Positions 9,713-19,852 of a stretch of DNA of 64,000 nucleotides are shown here, piece after piece. The notes under the pieces are model-generated. The model was given only the letters and a program-made list of their open reading frames with translations, was not told where the DNA came from and made no database searches. The stretch is from contig NZ_AKJL01000110.1 in the NCBI RefSeq assembly GCF_000282355.1, positions 1 through 64,000 of the forward strand, read 5' to 3'. How positions within the stretch are numbered: the first letter of the stretch is position 1; each line of letters begins with the position of its first letter. A program made the translations under genes and the position numbers. This DNA comes from Pseudomonas sp. GM49. GTDB taxonomy: Bacteria > Pseudomonadota > Gammaproteobacteria > Pseudomonadales > Pseudomonadaceae.

Positions 9713-10965
9713 CTAGGAATCTTAAACAAGCGCTGTTCAGCGCCCTGCTGGTCTGGGCCGTGGCCTATCCGGTACTCGGTCTGAAACTGTCCATCGCCGG
9801 CATCAACCTCGAAGTACTGGGTGCCAGTACCTCTACGCTGTTCATCATCACCGGCAGCTCGGTGCTGATGTTCCTGCGGGTGCTGTTCGACAAGCAGTGG
9901 AGCACCATGATGAAGTCAGCGCCGAAAGGCTCGCTGGTTTCGCCGAAGGTCAGCCACTTCATGACCCTGCCCAGCACCCAGCGCTGGATCATCATGGGGT
10001 TGATCGTGGTCGCTCTGGTGTGGCCGTTCTTCGGCTCGCGCGGTGCGGTGGATATCGCCACGCTGATTCTGATCTATGTACTGCTCGGTCTGGGCCTGAA
10101 CATCGTGGTCGGTCTGGCGGGGTTGCTCGACCTGGGCTACGTCGGTTTCTACGCGGTGGGCGCCTACAGCTATGCGCTGCTGTCGCACTACTACGGCTTG
10201 AGCTTCTGGATCTGCCTGCCGATCGCCGGGTTGATGGCGGCCACCTTCGGTTTCCTGCTGGGTTTCCCGGTACTGCGTTTGCGCGGTGACTACCTGGCGA
10301 TCGTGACCCTGGGCTTCGGTGAGATCATCCGTCTGTTCCTGCGTAACCTGACGGACCTCACGGGCGGACCTAACGGCATCAGTAACATCCCCAAACCAAC
10401 GCTGTTCGGCCTGAGCTTCGATAGAACGGCCGCCGAAGGCATGCAGACCTTCCACGAGTACTTCGGCCTGACCTACAACCCCGTCAGCAAGGTGGTTTTC
10501 CTCTACCTCGTTGCGTTGTTGCTGGCGCTGTTCGCGCTGTTCGTGATCAACCGCCTGCTGCGCATGCCGATCGGTCGTGCCTGGGAAGCCTTGCGTGAAG
10601 ACGAAATCGCCTGCCGTGCCCTGGGCCTGAACCCGACCGTGATCAAGCTGTCGGCCTTCACCCTGGGTGCCTGCTTCGCCGGTTTCGCCGGTAGCTTCTT
10701 CGCCGCGCGTCAAGGGCTAGTCACGCCGGAATCGTTCACCTTCATCGAGTCGGCCACCATCCTCGCCATCGTGGTGCTGGGCGGCATGGGCTCGCAATTA
10801 GGCGTGGTCCTCGCGGCCGTCGTAATGATTCTGTTGCCCGAGCTGATGCGTGACTTCAGCGAATACCGCATGTTGATGTTCGGCGCCCTGATGGTGCTGA
10901 TGATGATCTGGCGTCCTCAAGGTCTGCTGCCCATGCAACGTCCTCACATGGAGCTGCGTAAATGA
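9709..10965 (+). CDS. braE: Branched-chain amino acid ABC transporter permease (LivM family)
   Basis: A 418-residue permease. It has the long N-terminal extension typical of proteobacterial LivM/BraE before the core of about eight helices. Core markers are [46 protein letters not shown] and the coupling segment [20 protein letters not shown]. The start overlaps braD (ATGA) and the end overlaps braF by four bases, which points to coupled translation. Confidence 0.95.
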
Positions 10966-11729
10966 GCCGCGAGATCCTGAAAGTAGAAAATCTGAGCATG
11001 CGCTTCGGCGGTTTGCTGGCGGTCAACGGCGTAGCCCTGAGCGTGAAGGAAAAGCAGGTCGTGGCTCTGATCGGCCCCAACGGCGCCGGCAAGACCACCG
11101 TGTTCAACTGCCTGACCGGCTTCTACAAGCCGAGCGGCGGCAGCATCCTGCTGGACGGCGAGGCCATCGAGGGCCTGCCCGGCCACAAGATCGCCCTCAA
11201 AGGCGTGGTGCGTACTTTCCAGAACGTGCGGCTGTTCAAGGACATGACCGCGGTCGAGAACCTCTTGATCGCACAGCACCGTCACTTGAACACCAACTTC
11301 CTGTCCGGCCTGTTCAAGACCCCGTCATTTCGCAGAAGCGAACGCGAGGCCATGGAGCACGCCGAGTACTGGCTGGAAAAGGTTCACCTCAAGGAGTTCG
11401 CCAACCGTCCGGCCGGCACCCTGGCCTACGGTCAGCAACGTCGCCTGGAAATCGCCCGCTGCATGATGACCCGCCCTCGGATCCTCATGCTCGACGAACC
11501 GGCCGCCGGCCTGAACCCGAAGGAAACCGAAGACCTCAAGGCCCTGATCAGTGTGCTGCGTGAAGAACACAACGTCACCGTGCTGCTGATCGAGCACGAC
11601 ATGAAACTGGTCATGAGCATTTCCGACCACATCGTCGTGATCAACCAGGGCACCCCCCTGGCCAACGGTACGCCGGAACAGATCCGCGACAATCCTGAAG
11701 TGATCAAAGCCTACCTGGGGGAAGCGTAA
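10962..11729 (+). CDS. braF: Branched-chain amino acid ABC transporter ATPase (LivG family)
   Basis: A 255-residue cytosolic ATPase. Walker [10 protein letters not shown] is at residues 38-46, the signature region reads [13 protein letters not shown] near 148, and Walker [14 protein letters not shown] lies near 168, followed by the switch histidine in [10 protein letters not shown]. The signature has AYGQQ where many ABC proteins have SGGQ; this is normal for LivG. It works with BraG. The start overlaps braE, and braG begins directly after its stop. Confidence 0.95.
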   Translation: MSREILKVENLSMRFGGLLAVNGVALSVKEKQVVALIGPNGAGKTTVFNCLTGFYKPSGGSILLDGEAIEGLPGHKIALKGVVRTFQNVRLFKDMTAVENLLIAQHRHLNTNFLSGLFKTPSFRRSEREAMEHAEYWLEKVHLKEFANRPAGTLAYGQQRRLEIARCMMTRPRILMLDEPAAGLNPKETEDLKALISVLREEHNVTVLLIEHDMKLVMSISDHIVVINQGTPLANGTPEQIRDNPEVIKAYLGEA

Positions 11730-12431
11730 ATGCTGCAGTTCGAAAACGTTTCCACCTTCTACGGCAAGATCCAGGCCCTGCACAGCGTCAACGTCGAAGT
11801 CCGTCAGGGCGAGATCGTGACCCTGATCGGCGCCAACGGTGCCGGCAAGTCGACCCTGCTGATGACGCTCTGCGGTTCGCCGCAGGCCCACAGCGGCAGC
11901 ATCCGCTACATGGGTGAGGAACTGGTCGGCCAGGACTCCTCGCATATCATGCGCAAGAGCATTGCCGTGGTGCCGGAAGGTCGTCGGGTGTTTTCCCGCC
12001 TGACAGTGGAAGAAAACCTGTCCATGGGTGGTTTCTTCACCGACAAGGGCGATTATCAGGAACAAATGGACAAGGTCCTCGGACTTTTCCCGCGCCTGAA
12101 AGAACGCTTCAGCCAGCGTGGCGGCACCATGTCCGGCGGCGAACAGCAAATGCTCGCCATCGGCCGTGCGCTGATGAGCAAGCCCAAGCTGCTGCTGCTC
12201 GACGAACCTTCCCTGGGCCTGGCACCGATCATCATCCAGCAGATCTTCGACATCATCGAACAGCTGCGCAAGGATGGTGTGACCGTGTTCCTGGTCGAGC
12301 AGAACGCCAACCAGGCGCTGAAGATCGCTGACCGCGCCTACGTTCTGGAGAACGGCCGGGTGGTGATGCAAGGCACCGGTGAAGCGCTGCTGACCGACCC
12401 GAAAGTGCGCGAAGCGTACCTCGGCGGTTGA
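11730..12431 (+). CDS. braG: Branched-chain amino acid ABC transporter ATPase (LivF family)
   Basis: A 233-residue ATPase with Walker A GANGAGKST at residues 34-42, signature MSGGEQQMLAIGRAL, Walker B LLLLDEPSLGLAP and switch histidine region FLVEQNANQAL (glutamine in place of histidine, usual for LivF). It is the last gene of the bra operon: its ATG follows the braF stop with no gap, and a strong terminator comes 20 bases after its own stop. Confidence 0.95.
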   Translation: MLQFENVSTFYGKIQALHSVNVEVRQGEIVTLIGANGAGKSTLLMTLCGSPQAHSGSIRYMGEELVGQDSSHIMRKSIAVVPEGRRVFSRLTVEENLSMGGFFTDKGDYQEQMDKVLGLFPRLKERFSQRGGTMSGGEQQMLAIGRALMSKPKLLLLDEPSLGLAPIIIQQIFDIIEQLRKDGVTVFLVEQNANQALKIADRAYVLENGRVVMQGTGEALLTDPKVREAYLGG

Positions 12432-12451
12432 GCCATTGCGGTAAACAAAAG

Positions 12452-12476
12452 ACGGCCTTCGCGGGCCGTTTTTTTT
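12452..12476 (+). terminator. Terminator of the bra operon
   Basis: Stem ACGGCC / GGCCGT with loop TTCGCG, followed directly by eight T residues. It lies 20 bases after the braG stop and in front of the convergent LysR gene. Confidence 0.9.
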
Positions 12477-12523
12477 ATGCCCGCCACAATCTCGGGTGAT
12501 GACGAAAATCCCTGTGTGATGAT

Positions 12524-13423
12524 TTAGAGCCGATCCAGAGCTTCCCCACTGCGCTTGAACCACCCGATCAAATAATCCGCCAGTACCTGCGTGCGCTTGG
12601 GCAACCCACCCTGATACGGATGCACCAGGTACATCGGCATGCTGCGGGTCTGATAATCGCGCAGCAGCCAGCGCAAACGCCCGTCGGCCAGTTCGGTTGG
12701 CAAACAGTAGGATGGCAGGCGCGCAATACCGGCGCCGACCAGTGCGGCTTTCTTCAACAGGTTGTAGTGGTTGCTGGCGAACGGCCCCGACACCCGCACC
12801 CGCAACAACTCGTGCTGCTGGTGATACAGCCATTCTTCGCGGCCGCTGTAGTGGCTGTTGAGCAGGCAGCGATGCTCTGCCAGCGCTTGGGGCGTTTGCG
12901 GTTCACCGTATTGCTCCAGATAAGCCGGGCTGGCACAGGTTAGTTCTTGCCACGCCAGCAACGGGCGCGCCACCAGTCGCTGGTCAATGGCCACGTCAGA
13001 GCGAATCGCCAGGTCGAAGCCGTCGCGGGACAGATCGCGGTAGCTGTTGTTGAGCTCCAGCTCGATCTGCACCTGAGGGTATTTGGCGGAGAACTCCAGC
13101 AACAGACCATCGAAGAAGGTTTCACCGAGCGACACCGGCACCGTCATCCGCACCGGACCAGCCATGTCATCCTTCAGACGCGCCAGGGCCTGACGCGCCC
13201 GCTCGACTTGCACCACCAGCGCCTGTGCCTGTGGCAACAACGCAGCACCGGCTGCAGTCAGGCTCAAGCGGCGAGTGGTACGTTGCAACAGCACTACGGA
13301 AAACTGCGCTTCCAACTGGCTGATGCGCTTGGACAGCTGGCCTTTGCTGCAACCGAGCTGTTGCGCCGCCAGGGTGAAACTTCCCGCTTCAATCAATACG
13401 GCGAACGCGGCCAGGTCATCCAT
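12524..13423 (-). CDS. LysR-family transcriptional regulator
   Basis: A 299-residue regulator. The N-terminal winged helix reads MDDLAAFAVLIEAGSFTLAA with recognition helix QLGCSKGQLSKRISQLE at about 23-39; the effector-binding domain follows (GPVRMTVPVSLGETF). The frame extends to 13495, but MDDLAAF is the standard LysR beginning; a GTG nine bases earlier is a possible alternative. It belongs to the CrgA/DsdC-like branch that often controls a divergent oxidoreductase. It is divergent from the SDR gene across 116 bases and probably controls it. Confidence 0.9.
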   Translation of the reverse strand: MDDLAAFAVLIEAGSFTLAAQQLGCSKGQLSKRISQLEAQFSVVLLQRTTRRLSLTAAGAALLPQAQALVVQVERARQALARLKDDMAGPVRMTVPVSLGETFFDGLLLEFSAKYPQVQIELELNNSYRDLSRDGFDLAIRSDVAIDQRLVARPLLAWQELTCASPAYLEQYGEPQTPQALAEHRCLLNSHYSGREEWLYHQQHELLRVRVSGPFASNHYNLLKKAALVGAGIARLPSYCLPTELADGRLRWLLRDYQTRSMPMYLVHPYQGGLPKRTQVLADYLIGWFKRSGEALDRL

Positions 13424-13539
13424 CTCGCTCACGGATTGTTTCCATTTGAAAACCAAAGGTTGCCTATTAGTGCGCTTATCTACGGAAAAAACCACCCTAA
13501 ACTGATACCTCGTTCAACCCACAACGAGGATCAGCCTCC

Positions 13540-14139
13540 ATGAAAATTCTTTTGATCGGCGCAGGCGGCACCATCGGTTCGGCCATCGACAAGGAACTGT
13601 CGCAACGCCACGAAATCATCCGCATCGGTCGCACCAGCGGCGACTTTCAGGTGGACATCAGCGACAGCGCTTCGATTCGCAAACTGTTCGAACAAATCGG
13701 TAAGTTCGATGCGCTGGTTTGTGCCGCCGGCAACGTGACCTTCGCTCCGCTCAACGAGATGACCGAAGAGAGCTTTGCCCTGGGCCTGAAAGACAAACTG
13801 ATGGGCCAGGTCAACCTGCTGCTGATCGGCCGCGAGTTTGCCAATGACGGTGCCTCGTTCACCCTCACCAGCGGTGTCCTCAGCCACGATCCGATTTACA
13901 GCGGTGCCTCGGCAGCGCTGGTCAATGGCGCGCTGGACAGTTTCGTCCGCGCCGCCGCCATCGAGCTGCCACGTGGCCTGCGCGTGAACTCGATCAGCCC
14001 CAACGTGCTGGTCGAAGCCATGGGCAAGTACGCACCGTATTTCCGCGGCTTCAAGCCGGTTCCTGCGGCGGATGTGGCGTTGGCCTACGCCAAAAGTGTG
14101 GAAGGCCTGCAGACTGGCCAGACGTTTCACGTGGGTTGA
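13540..14139 (+). CDS. Short-chain dehydrogenase/reductase-like protein without the catalytic lysine
   Basis: A 199-residue protein, short for the family (usually about 250). The nucleotide-binding motif is GAGGTIG at residues 7-13, the NNAG-like segment is VCAAGN at 65-70, and TSGVLS supplies the active-site serine. The YxxxK element reads YSGAS, so tyrosine is kept but lysine is replaced by serine. The closing segment RVNSISPNVL is typical. It is therefore a divergent SDR whose activity should not be assumed. It is divergent from the LysR gene, its likely regulator. RBS region is AACGAGGATCAGCCTCC before the ATG. Confidence 0.85.
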   Translation: MKILLIGAGGTIGSAIDKELSQRHEIIRIGRTSGDFQVDISDSASIRKLFEQIGKFDALVCAAGNVTFAPLNEMTEESFALGLKDKLMGQVNLLLIGREFANDGASFTLTSGVLSHDPIYSGASAALVNGALDSFVRAAAIELPRGLRVNSISPNVLVEAMGKYAPYFRGFKPVPAADVALAYAKSVEGLQTGQTFHVG

Positions 14140-14174
14140 ACTGACTCGGCATGCGGCGCTGCTTCAGCGTCGCA

Positions 14175-14543
14175 TCAGGGTGTTGAAGGCTCCAGCAACG
14201 TGGGTAGCAGATCGCGGGCAATTTTGCGCGGCACGATTATCACCAGACTCGGGCCTTCAATCACCGAATGAATCATCGCGTTCGATACGGCTATGCCGTT
14301 GATCGATAGCTGCAAGTAATTATGCATTTCCTGGCGCGTTACGAGGGCCAATCGGCGCTGCGCGTCGGGGCTGAGCGTCACACTTAGCTCCATGCTATCC
14401 GGATTCAAATTGTCAGCCCGTCTGAGTTCCAGCGTCATTTCGGTAAAGTCCGTCTCCGACGAAAGCGCGATTTCTGCCGCTAGACACTGTAGCGCTCCCA
14501 ACATTGCCAATACTGCAAAAATCAGTTTGCCTGCACTTTTCAT
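14175..14543 (-). CDS. Small exported protein of unknown function
   Basis: A 122-residue protein beginning MKSAGKLIFAVLAMLGALQCLA, a clear signal peptide cleaved before AEIALSSE; LQCLA could also be read as a weak lipobox. The mature part of about 100 residues has no motif I recognise. GGGAGGAGG precedes ATG 14543, which decides the start over the longer frame at 14558. Its product is probably periplasmic. It is convergent with the SDR gene. Confidence 0.65.
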   Translation of the reverse strand: MKSAGKLIFAVLAMLGALQCLAAEIALSSETDFTEMTLELRRADNLNPDSMELSVTLSPDAQRRLALVTRQEMHNYLQLSINGIAVSNAMIHSVIEGPSLVIIVPRKIARDLLPTLLEPSTP

Positions 14544-14720
14544 ATAACCTCCTCCCACGAAAAAGGACGACGAGGTTACGCCAAAATCCCTCTCGCCCTA
14601 GTGCCTGAAGTAAAGCCGAATGTTACTTGCGCAGATTCGGTCCGGTGACAAGTCCAACTCATGGGTTGTGATGAACAGTCAGCCTGAGTAACGTGGCGGC
14701 ACTTGTCAGGAGACCCCAAG

Positions 14721-15389
14721 ATGCGTGTTGCCCGTTCCTTAGTCCTCGTTGCCCTGCTTCCGCTGTTCGCCGCTTGCCAGTTGTTCGAGGGTGAGCGGCA
14801 GAGCGCCTCCCATGTCGGCCAGACACGCATGCAAGGCCAGTTGACCGCGACGGACGGCAAACTGGTGTTCCAGCCGTGCAACCAGGCAAACCGCTATGTG
14901 GTCAACGACACGGGCGGTACCAGCGTCCTGCAGCAGGCCGCAAACCTGGCGGACAAGCAGGGCACACTGTTTGCCGACGTGCGCGGGCGGGTTGTAGCCG
15001 GCAGCGGTGGTGACGGCCAGTTCGATCTTGAGCAGTTGTACCGCGTCGAGCGCTCGGGCAGCGCGTGCGACGATCCGAATTTCAAGCAACTGATCCTGCG
15101 CGCCGCCGGCCACGCCCCGGAATGGAGCGTAAAAGTCAGCGGTAAAGGCATGGTCATCGACCGCGCCGGTCAGCCTCCCCTCGCCGTGCCCTACGTCGAA
15201 GAACAACTGGGCGACGGCCGCTTCAACCTCAGCACCGAAGCCAACAATCAGCACGTCGAGTTGTGGGTCGCACCGCAACGTTGCGTCGACAGCAGCACTG
15301 GCAGCATCCAGCACATGAGTGCCGAACTGCGTATCAACGGCCAGGTGCAGCGCGGTTGCGGGTATTTCGGCGGATCGCGCGACGACTGA
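14721..15389 (+). CDS. Outer-membrane-type lipoprotein (COG3650-like)
   Basis: A 222-residue protein. MRVARSLVLVALLPLFAAC is a lipoprotein signal with the lipidated cysteine at residue 19, followed by Q, which favours outer-membrane sorting. The body has two halves, each with a conserved cysteine (FQPCNQANRYVV and SACDDPNFKQLIL) and a final CGYFGGSRDD, resembling COG3650 putative lipoproteins. Function is unknown. GGAG before ATG 14721 sets the start, six codons inside the open frame. Confidence 0.72.
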   Translation: MRVARSLVLVALLPLFAACQLFEGERQSASHVGQTRMQGQLTATDGKLVFQPCNQANRYVVNDTGGTSVLQQAANLADKQGTLFADVRGRVVAGSGGDGQFDLEQLYRVERSGSACDDPNFKQLILRAAGHAPEWSVKVSGKGMVIDRAGQPPLAVPYVEEQLGDGRFNLSTEANNQHVELWVAPQRCVDSSTGSIQHMSAELRINGQVQRGCGYFGGSRDD

Positions 15390-15484
15390 TCGTTTAGGCC
15401 TCACGGGACTGCGCCATTGCGGCTTATAATCGCCGGCTTCAAACGCCCTGGCGCAGTTGTGCGCCCCGCGAACCGGATCCCGCC

Positions 15485-17098
15485 ATGTTACGAATCACCG
15501 AACTCAAGCTGCCAATCGACCATCCCGATGAAGACCTGCGCCCTGCCATCGTGCAGCGCCTGGGTATCAACAGCGATGACCTGCTCGAATTCACCTTGTT
15601 CAAACGCAGCTACGATGCGCGTAAAAAGTCCTCCGAGCTGTGCTTCATCTACACCATCGACCTTGAAGTTCGCGACGAGGCGGCGGTGCTGCAAAAGTTC
15701 GCCGATGACCGTAACGTCAACGTGGCGCCGGATGTCAGCTACAAAATGGTTGGTCAGGCACCGGCCGACCTGAGCACACGTCCGATCGTCGTCGGCTTCG
15801 GCCCCTGCGGAATTTTCGCCGGGCTGCTACTGGCGCAAATGGGCTTCAAGCCGATCATCCTTGAACGTGGCACCGAAGTGCGCCAGCGCACCAAGGACAC
15901 CTGGGGCCTGTGGCGCAAAAGCGTGCTCAATCCGGAATCCAACGTGCAATTCGGCGAAGGCGGCGCGGGGACATTCTCCGACGGCAAGCTCTACAGCCAG
16001 ATCAAGGACCCGAAGTTCATCGGTCGCAAGGTCCTGCACGAGTTCGTCAAAGCCGGCGCACCGGAAGAAATCCTCTACGTCAGCAAACCGCACATCGGCA
16101 CGTTCCGTCTGACCGGCGTGGTGGAAAACATGCGTGAGCAGATTCGTGCCCTGGGCGGTGAAGTGCGTTTCCAGCAGCGGGTGACCGACGTGCTGATCGA
16201 GGGCGGCCAACTGGTCGGCGTCGAACTCAATGGCGGTGAGCAGCTACACTCGAAACACGTGATCCTGGCCCTCGGCCACAGCGCCCGCGACACCTTCCGC
16301 ATGCTCCACGGCCGTGGCGTGTTCATGGAAGCCAAGCCGTTCTCGGTGGGTTTCCGCATCGAGCATCCGCAGTCGCTGATCGACCGTGCGCGCCTGGGCA
16401 AGTACGCCGGCCACCCGAAACTGGGCGCCGCCGACTACAAACTGGTGCACCACGCCAAGAACGGCCGCTCGGTCTACAGCTTCTGCATGTGCCCGGGCGG
16501 TACCGTAGTGGCGGCGACGTCCGAGCCGAACCGCGTGGTTACCAATGGCATGAGCCAGTACTCGCGTAACGAGCGCAATGCCAACTCCGGGATCGTCGTC
16601 GGCATCACCCCGGAAGTCGATTATCCGGGCGGCCCGCTGGCCGGAATCGAGCTGCAGGAACGCCTGGAATCCCATGCCTTTGTGCTGGGCGGCAGCAACT
16701 ACGAAGCCCCGGCGCAACTGGTCGGCGATTTTATCGCGGGCAAACCGTCCACCGAACTGGGCACGGTCGAACCATCCTACAAACCGGGGGTTGCCCTGGG
16801 TGACTTGGCGCTGGCGCTGCCGGCGTTCGCCATCGAAGCGATTCGCGAAGCCTTGCCGGCATTCGAAAAGCAGATTCGCGGTTACTCGCTGCACGACGCG
16901 GTGTTGACCGGGATCGAGACCCGTACTTCGTCGCCGCTGCGTATTACCCGCAAGGAGTCGATGCAGAGCCTGAACGTGAAAGGCTTGTTCCCGGCCGGTG
17001 AAGGTGCCGGTTATGCGGGCGGGATTCTGTCAGCGGGTGTTGATGGTATTCGCATTGCAGAAGCAGTGGCCCGGGACATCCTCGGCCTCGATGCCTGA
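15485..17098 (+). CDS. FAD-dependent oxidoreductase (COG2509 family)
   Basis: A 537-residue flavoprotein. An N-terminal domain of about 100 residues (MLRITELKLPIDHPDEDL) precedes the FAD-binding motif VVGFGPCGIFAGLLLAQMGF near residue 101. Further marks are GEGGAGTFSDGKL, ALGHSARDTFRML and a C-terminal FAD segment GEGAGYAGGILSAGVDGIRIAE. The layout matches the COG2509 dehydrogenases related to the HI0933/GidA group; the substrate is not known. It stands alone, ending before a REP pair shared with the convergent PLP gene. Confidence 0.85.
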   Translation: MLRITELKLPIDHPDEDLRPAIVQRLGINSDDLLEFTLFKRSYDARKKSSELCFIYTIDLEVRDEAAVLQKFADDRNVNVAPDVSYKMVGQAPADLSTRPIVVGFGPCGIFAGLLLAQMGFKPIILERGTEVRQRTKDTWGLWRKSVLNPESNVQFGEGGAGTFSDGKLYSQIKDPKFIGRKVLHEFVKAGAPEEILYVSKPHIGTFRLTGVVENMREQIRALGGEVRFQQRVTDVLIEGGQLVGVELNGGEQLHSKHVILALGHSARDTFRMLHGRGVFMEAKPFSVGFRIEHPQSLIDRARLGKYAGHPKLGAADYKLVHHAKNGRSVYSFCMCPGGTVVAATSEPNRVVTNGMSQYSRNERNANSGIVVGITPEVDYPGGPLAGIELQERLESHAFVLGGSNYEAPAQLVGDFIAGKPSTELGTVEPSYKPGVALGDLALALPAFAIEAIREALPAFEKQIRGYSLHDAVLTGIETRTSSPLRITRKESMQSLNVKGLFPAGEGAGYAGGILSAGVDGIRIAEAVARDILGLDA

Positions 17099-17107
17099 TA
17101 CCACTCT

Positions 17108-17201
17108 AATGTGGGAGCGGGCTTGCTCGCGAAGACGGTTTCACATCCAACATATGTGTTGGCTGATTGACCGCTTTCGCGAGCAAGCCCGCTCCCACAT
17201 T
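17108..17201. repeat. Inverted REP pair between convergent genes
   Basis: Two 26-base arms (17108-17133 and 17176-17201) built on gtgggagcgggcttgctcgc, exactly inverted, 42 bases apart. The pair lies between the ends of two convergent genes and may act as a two-way transcription stop. Confidence 0.85.
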
Positions 17202-17215
17202 TGATCTTCGCCGTG

Positions 17216-18310
17216 TCAGATATTGGCGCGCAAAACCGAGTCCGGCAGCGGCTCCCCTCTCTCCACCGTCGCGGCCACCGCAGCCATCAAGCCACTCAAC
17301 TCATACCCCTGAGCCTTGAGCCACTCCGGATCGTAATAGGTCGTGGCGTAGCGTTCTCCGCTGTCACATAGAATCGCCACCATCGACCCCGTCTCCCCCG
17401 CCGCCTTCATGTGCTGAGCAGCCATCAATGCGCCGATCAGGTTGGTCCCGCTCGACCCGCCCACATGGCGTCCCAGGCGCTCGGCCAGGTAGTGCATGGC
17501 CGCCAGTGACAGGGCATCCGGCACCTTGACCATTGCGTCTATCACCTTGGGCAGAAACGACGCTTCCACACGCGGCCGGCCAATGCCTTCGATGCGCGAG
17601 CCGTGGTCCAGGCGCAGGCTGGCATCGCCGGTCTGGTAGTAATCGAAGAACACCGAACGCTCGGCATCGGCACACAGCACGCGGGTGCAATGCTGGCGAT
17701 AACGCACGTAACGGCCCAGGGTGGCCGTGGTGCCGCCAGTGCCTGGGCTGGAAATCAGCCAGCTCGGCTCGGGATGCTGCTCGAAACGCATCTGATGAAA
17801 GATCGACTCGGCAATGTTGTTGTTCGCCCGCCAGTCGGTGGCGCGCTCGGCGTAAGTGAACTGGTCGATGAAATGCCCGTCGTGTTCGCGAGCCAGACGC
17901 TCGGACTCGGCGTAGATCTGGGTCGGGTCATCCACCAGATGGCTTTGGCCACCGTAGAAGGCAATTTGCGCGATCTTTTCTTTCGAGGTAGTTGCCGGCA
18001 TCACTGCAATGAACGGCAAGCCCAGCATACGCGCGAAGTACGCTTCGGAAATCGCCGTCGAACCGCTGGATGCTTCAATCACCGGCGCACCGGGCTTGAG
18101 CCAGCCGTTACACAGTGCATAGAGGAACAACGAGCGCGCCAGCCGGTGCTTCAGGCTACCCGTGGGGTGGCTGGACTCATCCTTGAAGTACAACTCGATA
18201 CCCGGAAAACCAGGCAGCGGCAAAGGGATCAGGTGGGTGTCGGCGCTGCGCTGGTAGTCGGCTTCGATGATCCGGATCGCTTCGCGGGACCACTGTCGGT
18301 TGTCGCTCAT
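17216..18310 (-). CDS. PLP-dependent cysteine synthase/desulfhydrase-family enzyme
   Basis: A 364-residue cytosolic fold-type II PLP enzyme. The Schiff-base lysine is K54 in SSHPTGSLKHR, the phosphate-binding substrate loop is ASSGSTAISEAY near 80-91, and the glycine-rich loop is SSPGTGGTTATLGRY. These fit the cysteine synthase/cystathionine beta-synthase superfamily. The HPTGSLKHR context places it in a Pseudomonas subgroup annotated as PLP-dependent cysteine synthase family rather than CysK or CysM. A role in cysteine breakdown or sulfur transfer is plausible but not shown. It is monocistronic. Confidence 0.82.
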   Translation of the reverse strand: MSDNRQWSREAIRIIEADYQRSADTHLIPLPLPGFPGIELYFKDESSHPTGSLKHRLARSLFLYALCNGWLKPGAPVIEASSGSTAISEAYFARMLGLPFIAVMPATTSKEKIAQIAFYGGQSHLVDDPTQIYAESERLAREHDGHFIDQFTYAERATDWRANNNIAESIFHQMRFEQHPEPSWLISSPGTGGTTATLGRYVRYRQHCTRVLCADAERSVFFDYYQTGDASLRLDHGSRIEGIGRPRVEASFLPKVIDAMVKVPDALSLAAMHYLAERLGRHVGGSSGTNLIGALMAAQHMKAAGETGSMVAILCDSGERYATTYYDPEWLKAQGYELSGLMAAVAATVERGEPLPDSVLRANI

Positions 18311-18560
18311 GATGGTTTTCTCATTGAATCAGGCAAGAGTCGGCCTTGTCACAGGGCTCAACCATCAAGCTTAGGAAAAAACCTACATCCAGCACAGGTA
18401 CAGCTGAGATCCAATACGCCCGGCAACTGCTAGGCTCAGTTCGCTACTGGCAGATCACGTTGTAACGACATATAACAAAAAAGAATATAACTTTTGTTTT
18501 AACAACTAACGGTACTTGTTAGGGTGTAACACCTTTTGAATTCACGGATGGAGAGCGACC

Positions 18561-19748
18561 TTGCCTCTGCGTAGCACTTTCACGCGTTTCTTTCAGTTGG
18601 AAGCTGCCAGCGGTCTGTTATTGATCGCCGCTGCCGTTCTGGCTCTGATCATCAACAACTCGCCGCTGTCGTGGCTGTACAACGGCCTGCTGGACACCCC
18701 CGTGGTGGCGCAGATCGGCGCGCTGAAAATCGCCAAACCGTTGCTGCTGTGGATCAACGACGGCCTGATGGCGCTGTTCTTCCTGCTGATCGGCCTGGAA
18801 GTAAAGCGCGAAGTCCTCGACGGCCAGTTGTCCAAACCGTCGCAAATCGTCCTGCCTGGCGCAGCGGCGATTGGCGGCATGGTGGTGCCGGCGCTGATCT
18901 ACTGGTATCTCAATCGCGACACGCCACCGGCCCTGAATGGCTGGGCAATCCCGACCGCCACCGACATCGCCTTCGCCCTTGGCGTGCTGGCGCTGCTGGG
19001 CAAACGCGTTCCGGTCTCACTGAAACTGTTCCTGATGACCCTGGCGATCATCGACGACCTCGGCGCGATCATCATCATTGCGATCTTCTACTCCGGCGCG
19101 CTGTCGACCCTGTCCCTGGCGCTGGCCGCCGCCTGCATTGCGGCGCTGATCGGGATGAACCGGCTTGGTGTGGTCAAGCTCGGGCCGTACATGATCATTG
19201 GCCTGATCCTCTGGGTCTGCGTGCTCAAGAGCGGTGTCCACGCCACGCTGGCCGGCGTGACCCTGGCCTTCTGCATTCCGTTGCGCACTAAAAATGCCGA
19301 GTCCTCCCCGCTGCTGACCCTGGAACACGCCCTGCATCCGTGGGTGGCCTACGGCATCCTGCCCCTGTTCGCCTTCGCCAATGCTGGCCTGTCCCTGAGC
19401 GGCGTCACCGTCGAAAGCTTCACTCACCACGTCCCCATGGGCATCGCCATCGGGCTGCTGCTGGGCAAGACTGTCGGTGTCTTCGGCCTGACCTGGCTGG
19501 CCGTGAAAACCGGTATCGCCGCCCTGCCCCAAGGCGCCAACTGGGGCCAGATACTGGGCGTGGCGATTCTCTGCGGCATCGGTTTCACGATGAGTCTGTT
19601 TGTCGGCTCGCTGGCCTTTGAGCCGGGCGTGAGTGATTTCGCCGGGATGGACCGCATGGGGATCCTGACAGGTTCGATTCTGGCCGCGCTGATCGGTTAT
19701 GGGGTAACGGCGATGGCGAGCCGCAAGAGCTCCAACCTGGCATCCTGA
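18561..19748 (+). CDS. nhaA: Na+/H+ antiporter NhaA
   Basis: A 395-residue inner-membrane antiporter with about twelve helices. The two ion-binding aspartates lie in [19 protein letters not shown], the crossed-helix segment reads [22 protein letters not shown], and [16 protein letters not shown] is the family pH-sensor loop. It exchanges two protons for one sodium ion in alkaline or salty conditions. Translation starts at TTG 18561, with GGAG seven bases upstream; the ATG at 18548 is out of frame. The upstream 250 bases include a short inverted repeat CTAAC/GTTAG near 18505-18521. Confidence 0.95.
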   Translation: MPLRSTFTRFFQLEAASGLLLIAAAVLALIINNSPLSWLYNGLLDTPVVAQIGALKIAKPLLLWINDGLMALFFLLIGLEVKREVLDGQLSKPSQIVLPGAAAIGGMVVPALIYWYLNRDTPPALNGWAIPTATDIAFALGVLALLGKRVPVSLKLFLMTLAIIDDLGAIIIIAIFYSGALSTLSLALAAACIAALIGMNRLGVVKLGPYMIIGLILWVCVLKSGVHATLAGVTLAFCIPLRTKNAESSPLLTLEHALHPWVAYGILPLFAFANAGLSLSGVTVESFTHHVPMGIAIGLLLGKTVGVFGLTWLAVKTGIAALPQGANWGQILGVAILCGIGFTMSLFVGSLAFEPGVSDFAGMDRMGILTGSILAALIGYGVTAMASRKSSNLAS

Positions 19749-19803
19749 TAAACCGCGATACCGCCTGGCGCCAATCAGGACTCACCTGAGCTGAAAAACA
19801 AAA

Positions 19804-19833
19804 AACCCGATCAGTCACCTGATCGGGTTTTTT
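19804..19833 (+). terminator. Terminator after nhaA
   Basis: Perfect 11-base stem AACCCGATCAG / CTGATCGGGTT, loop TCAC, then a T tract. The run of A before the stem means it can also end the convergent slyB-like gene. Confidence 0.9.
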
Positions 19834-19852
19834 GTTTATCCGGTGTTTTCGC

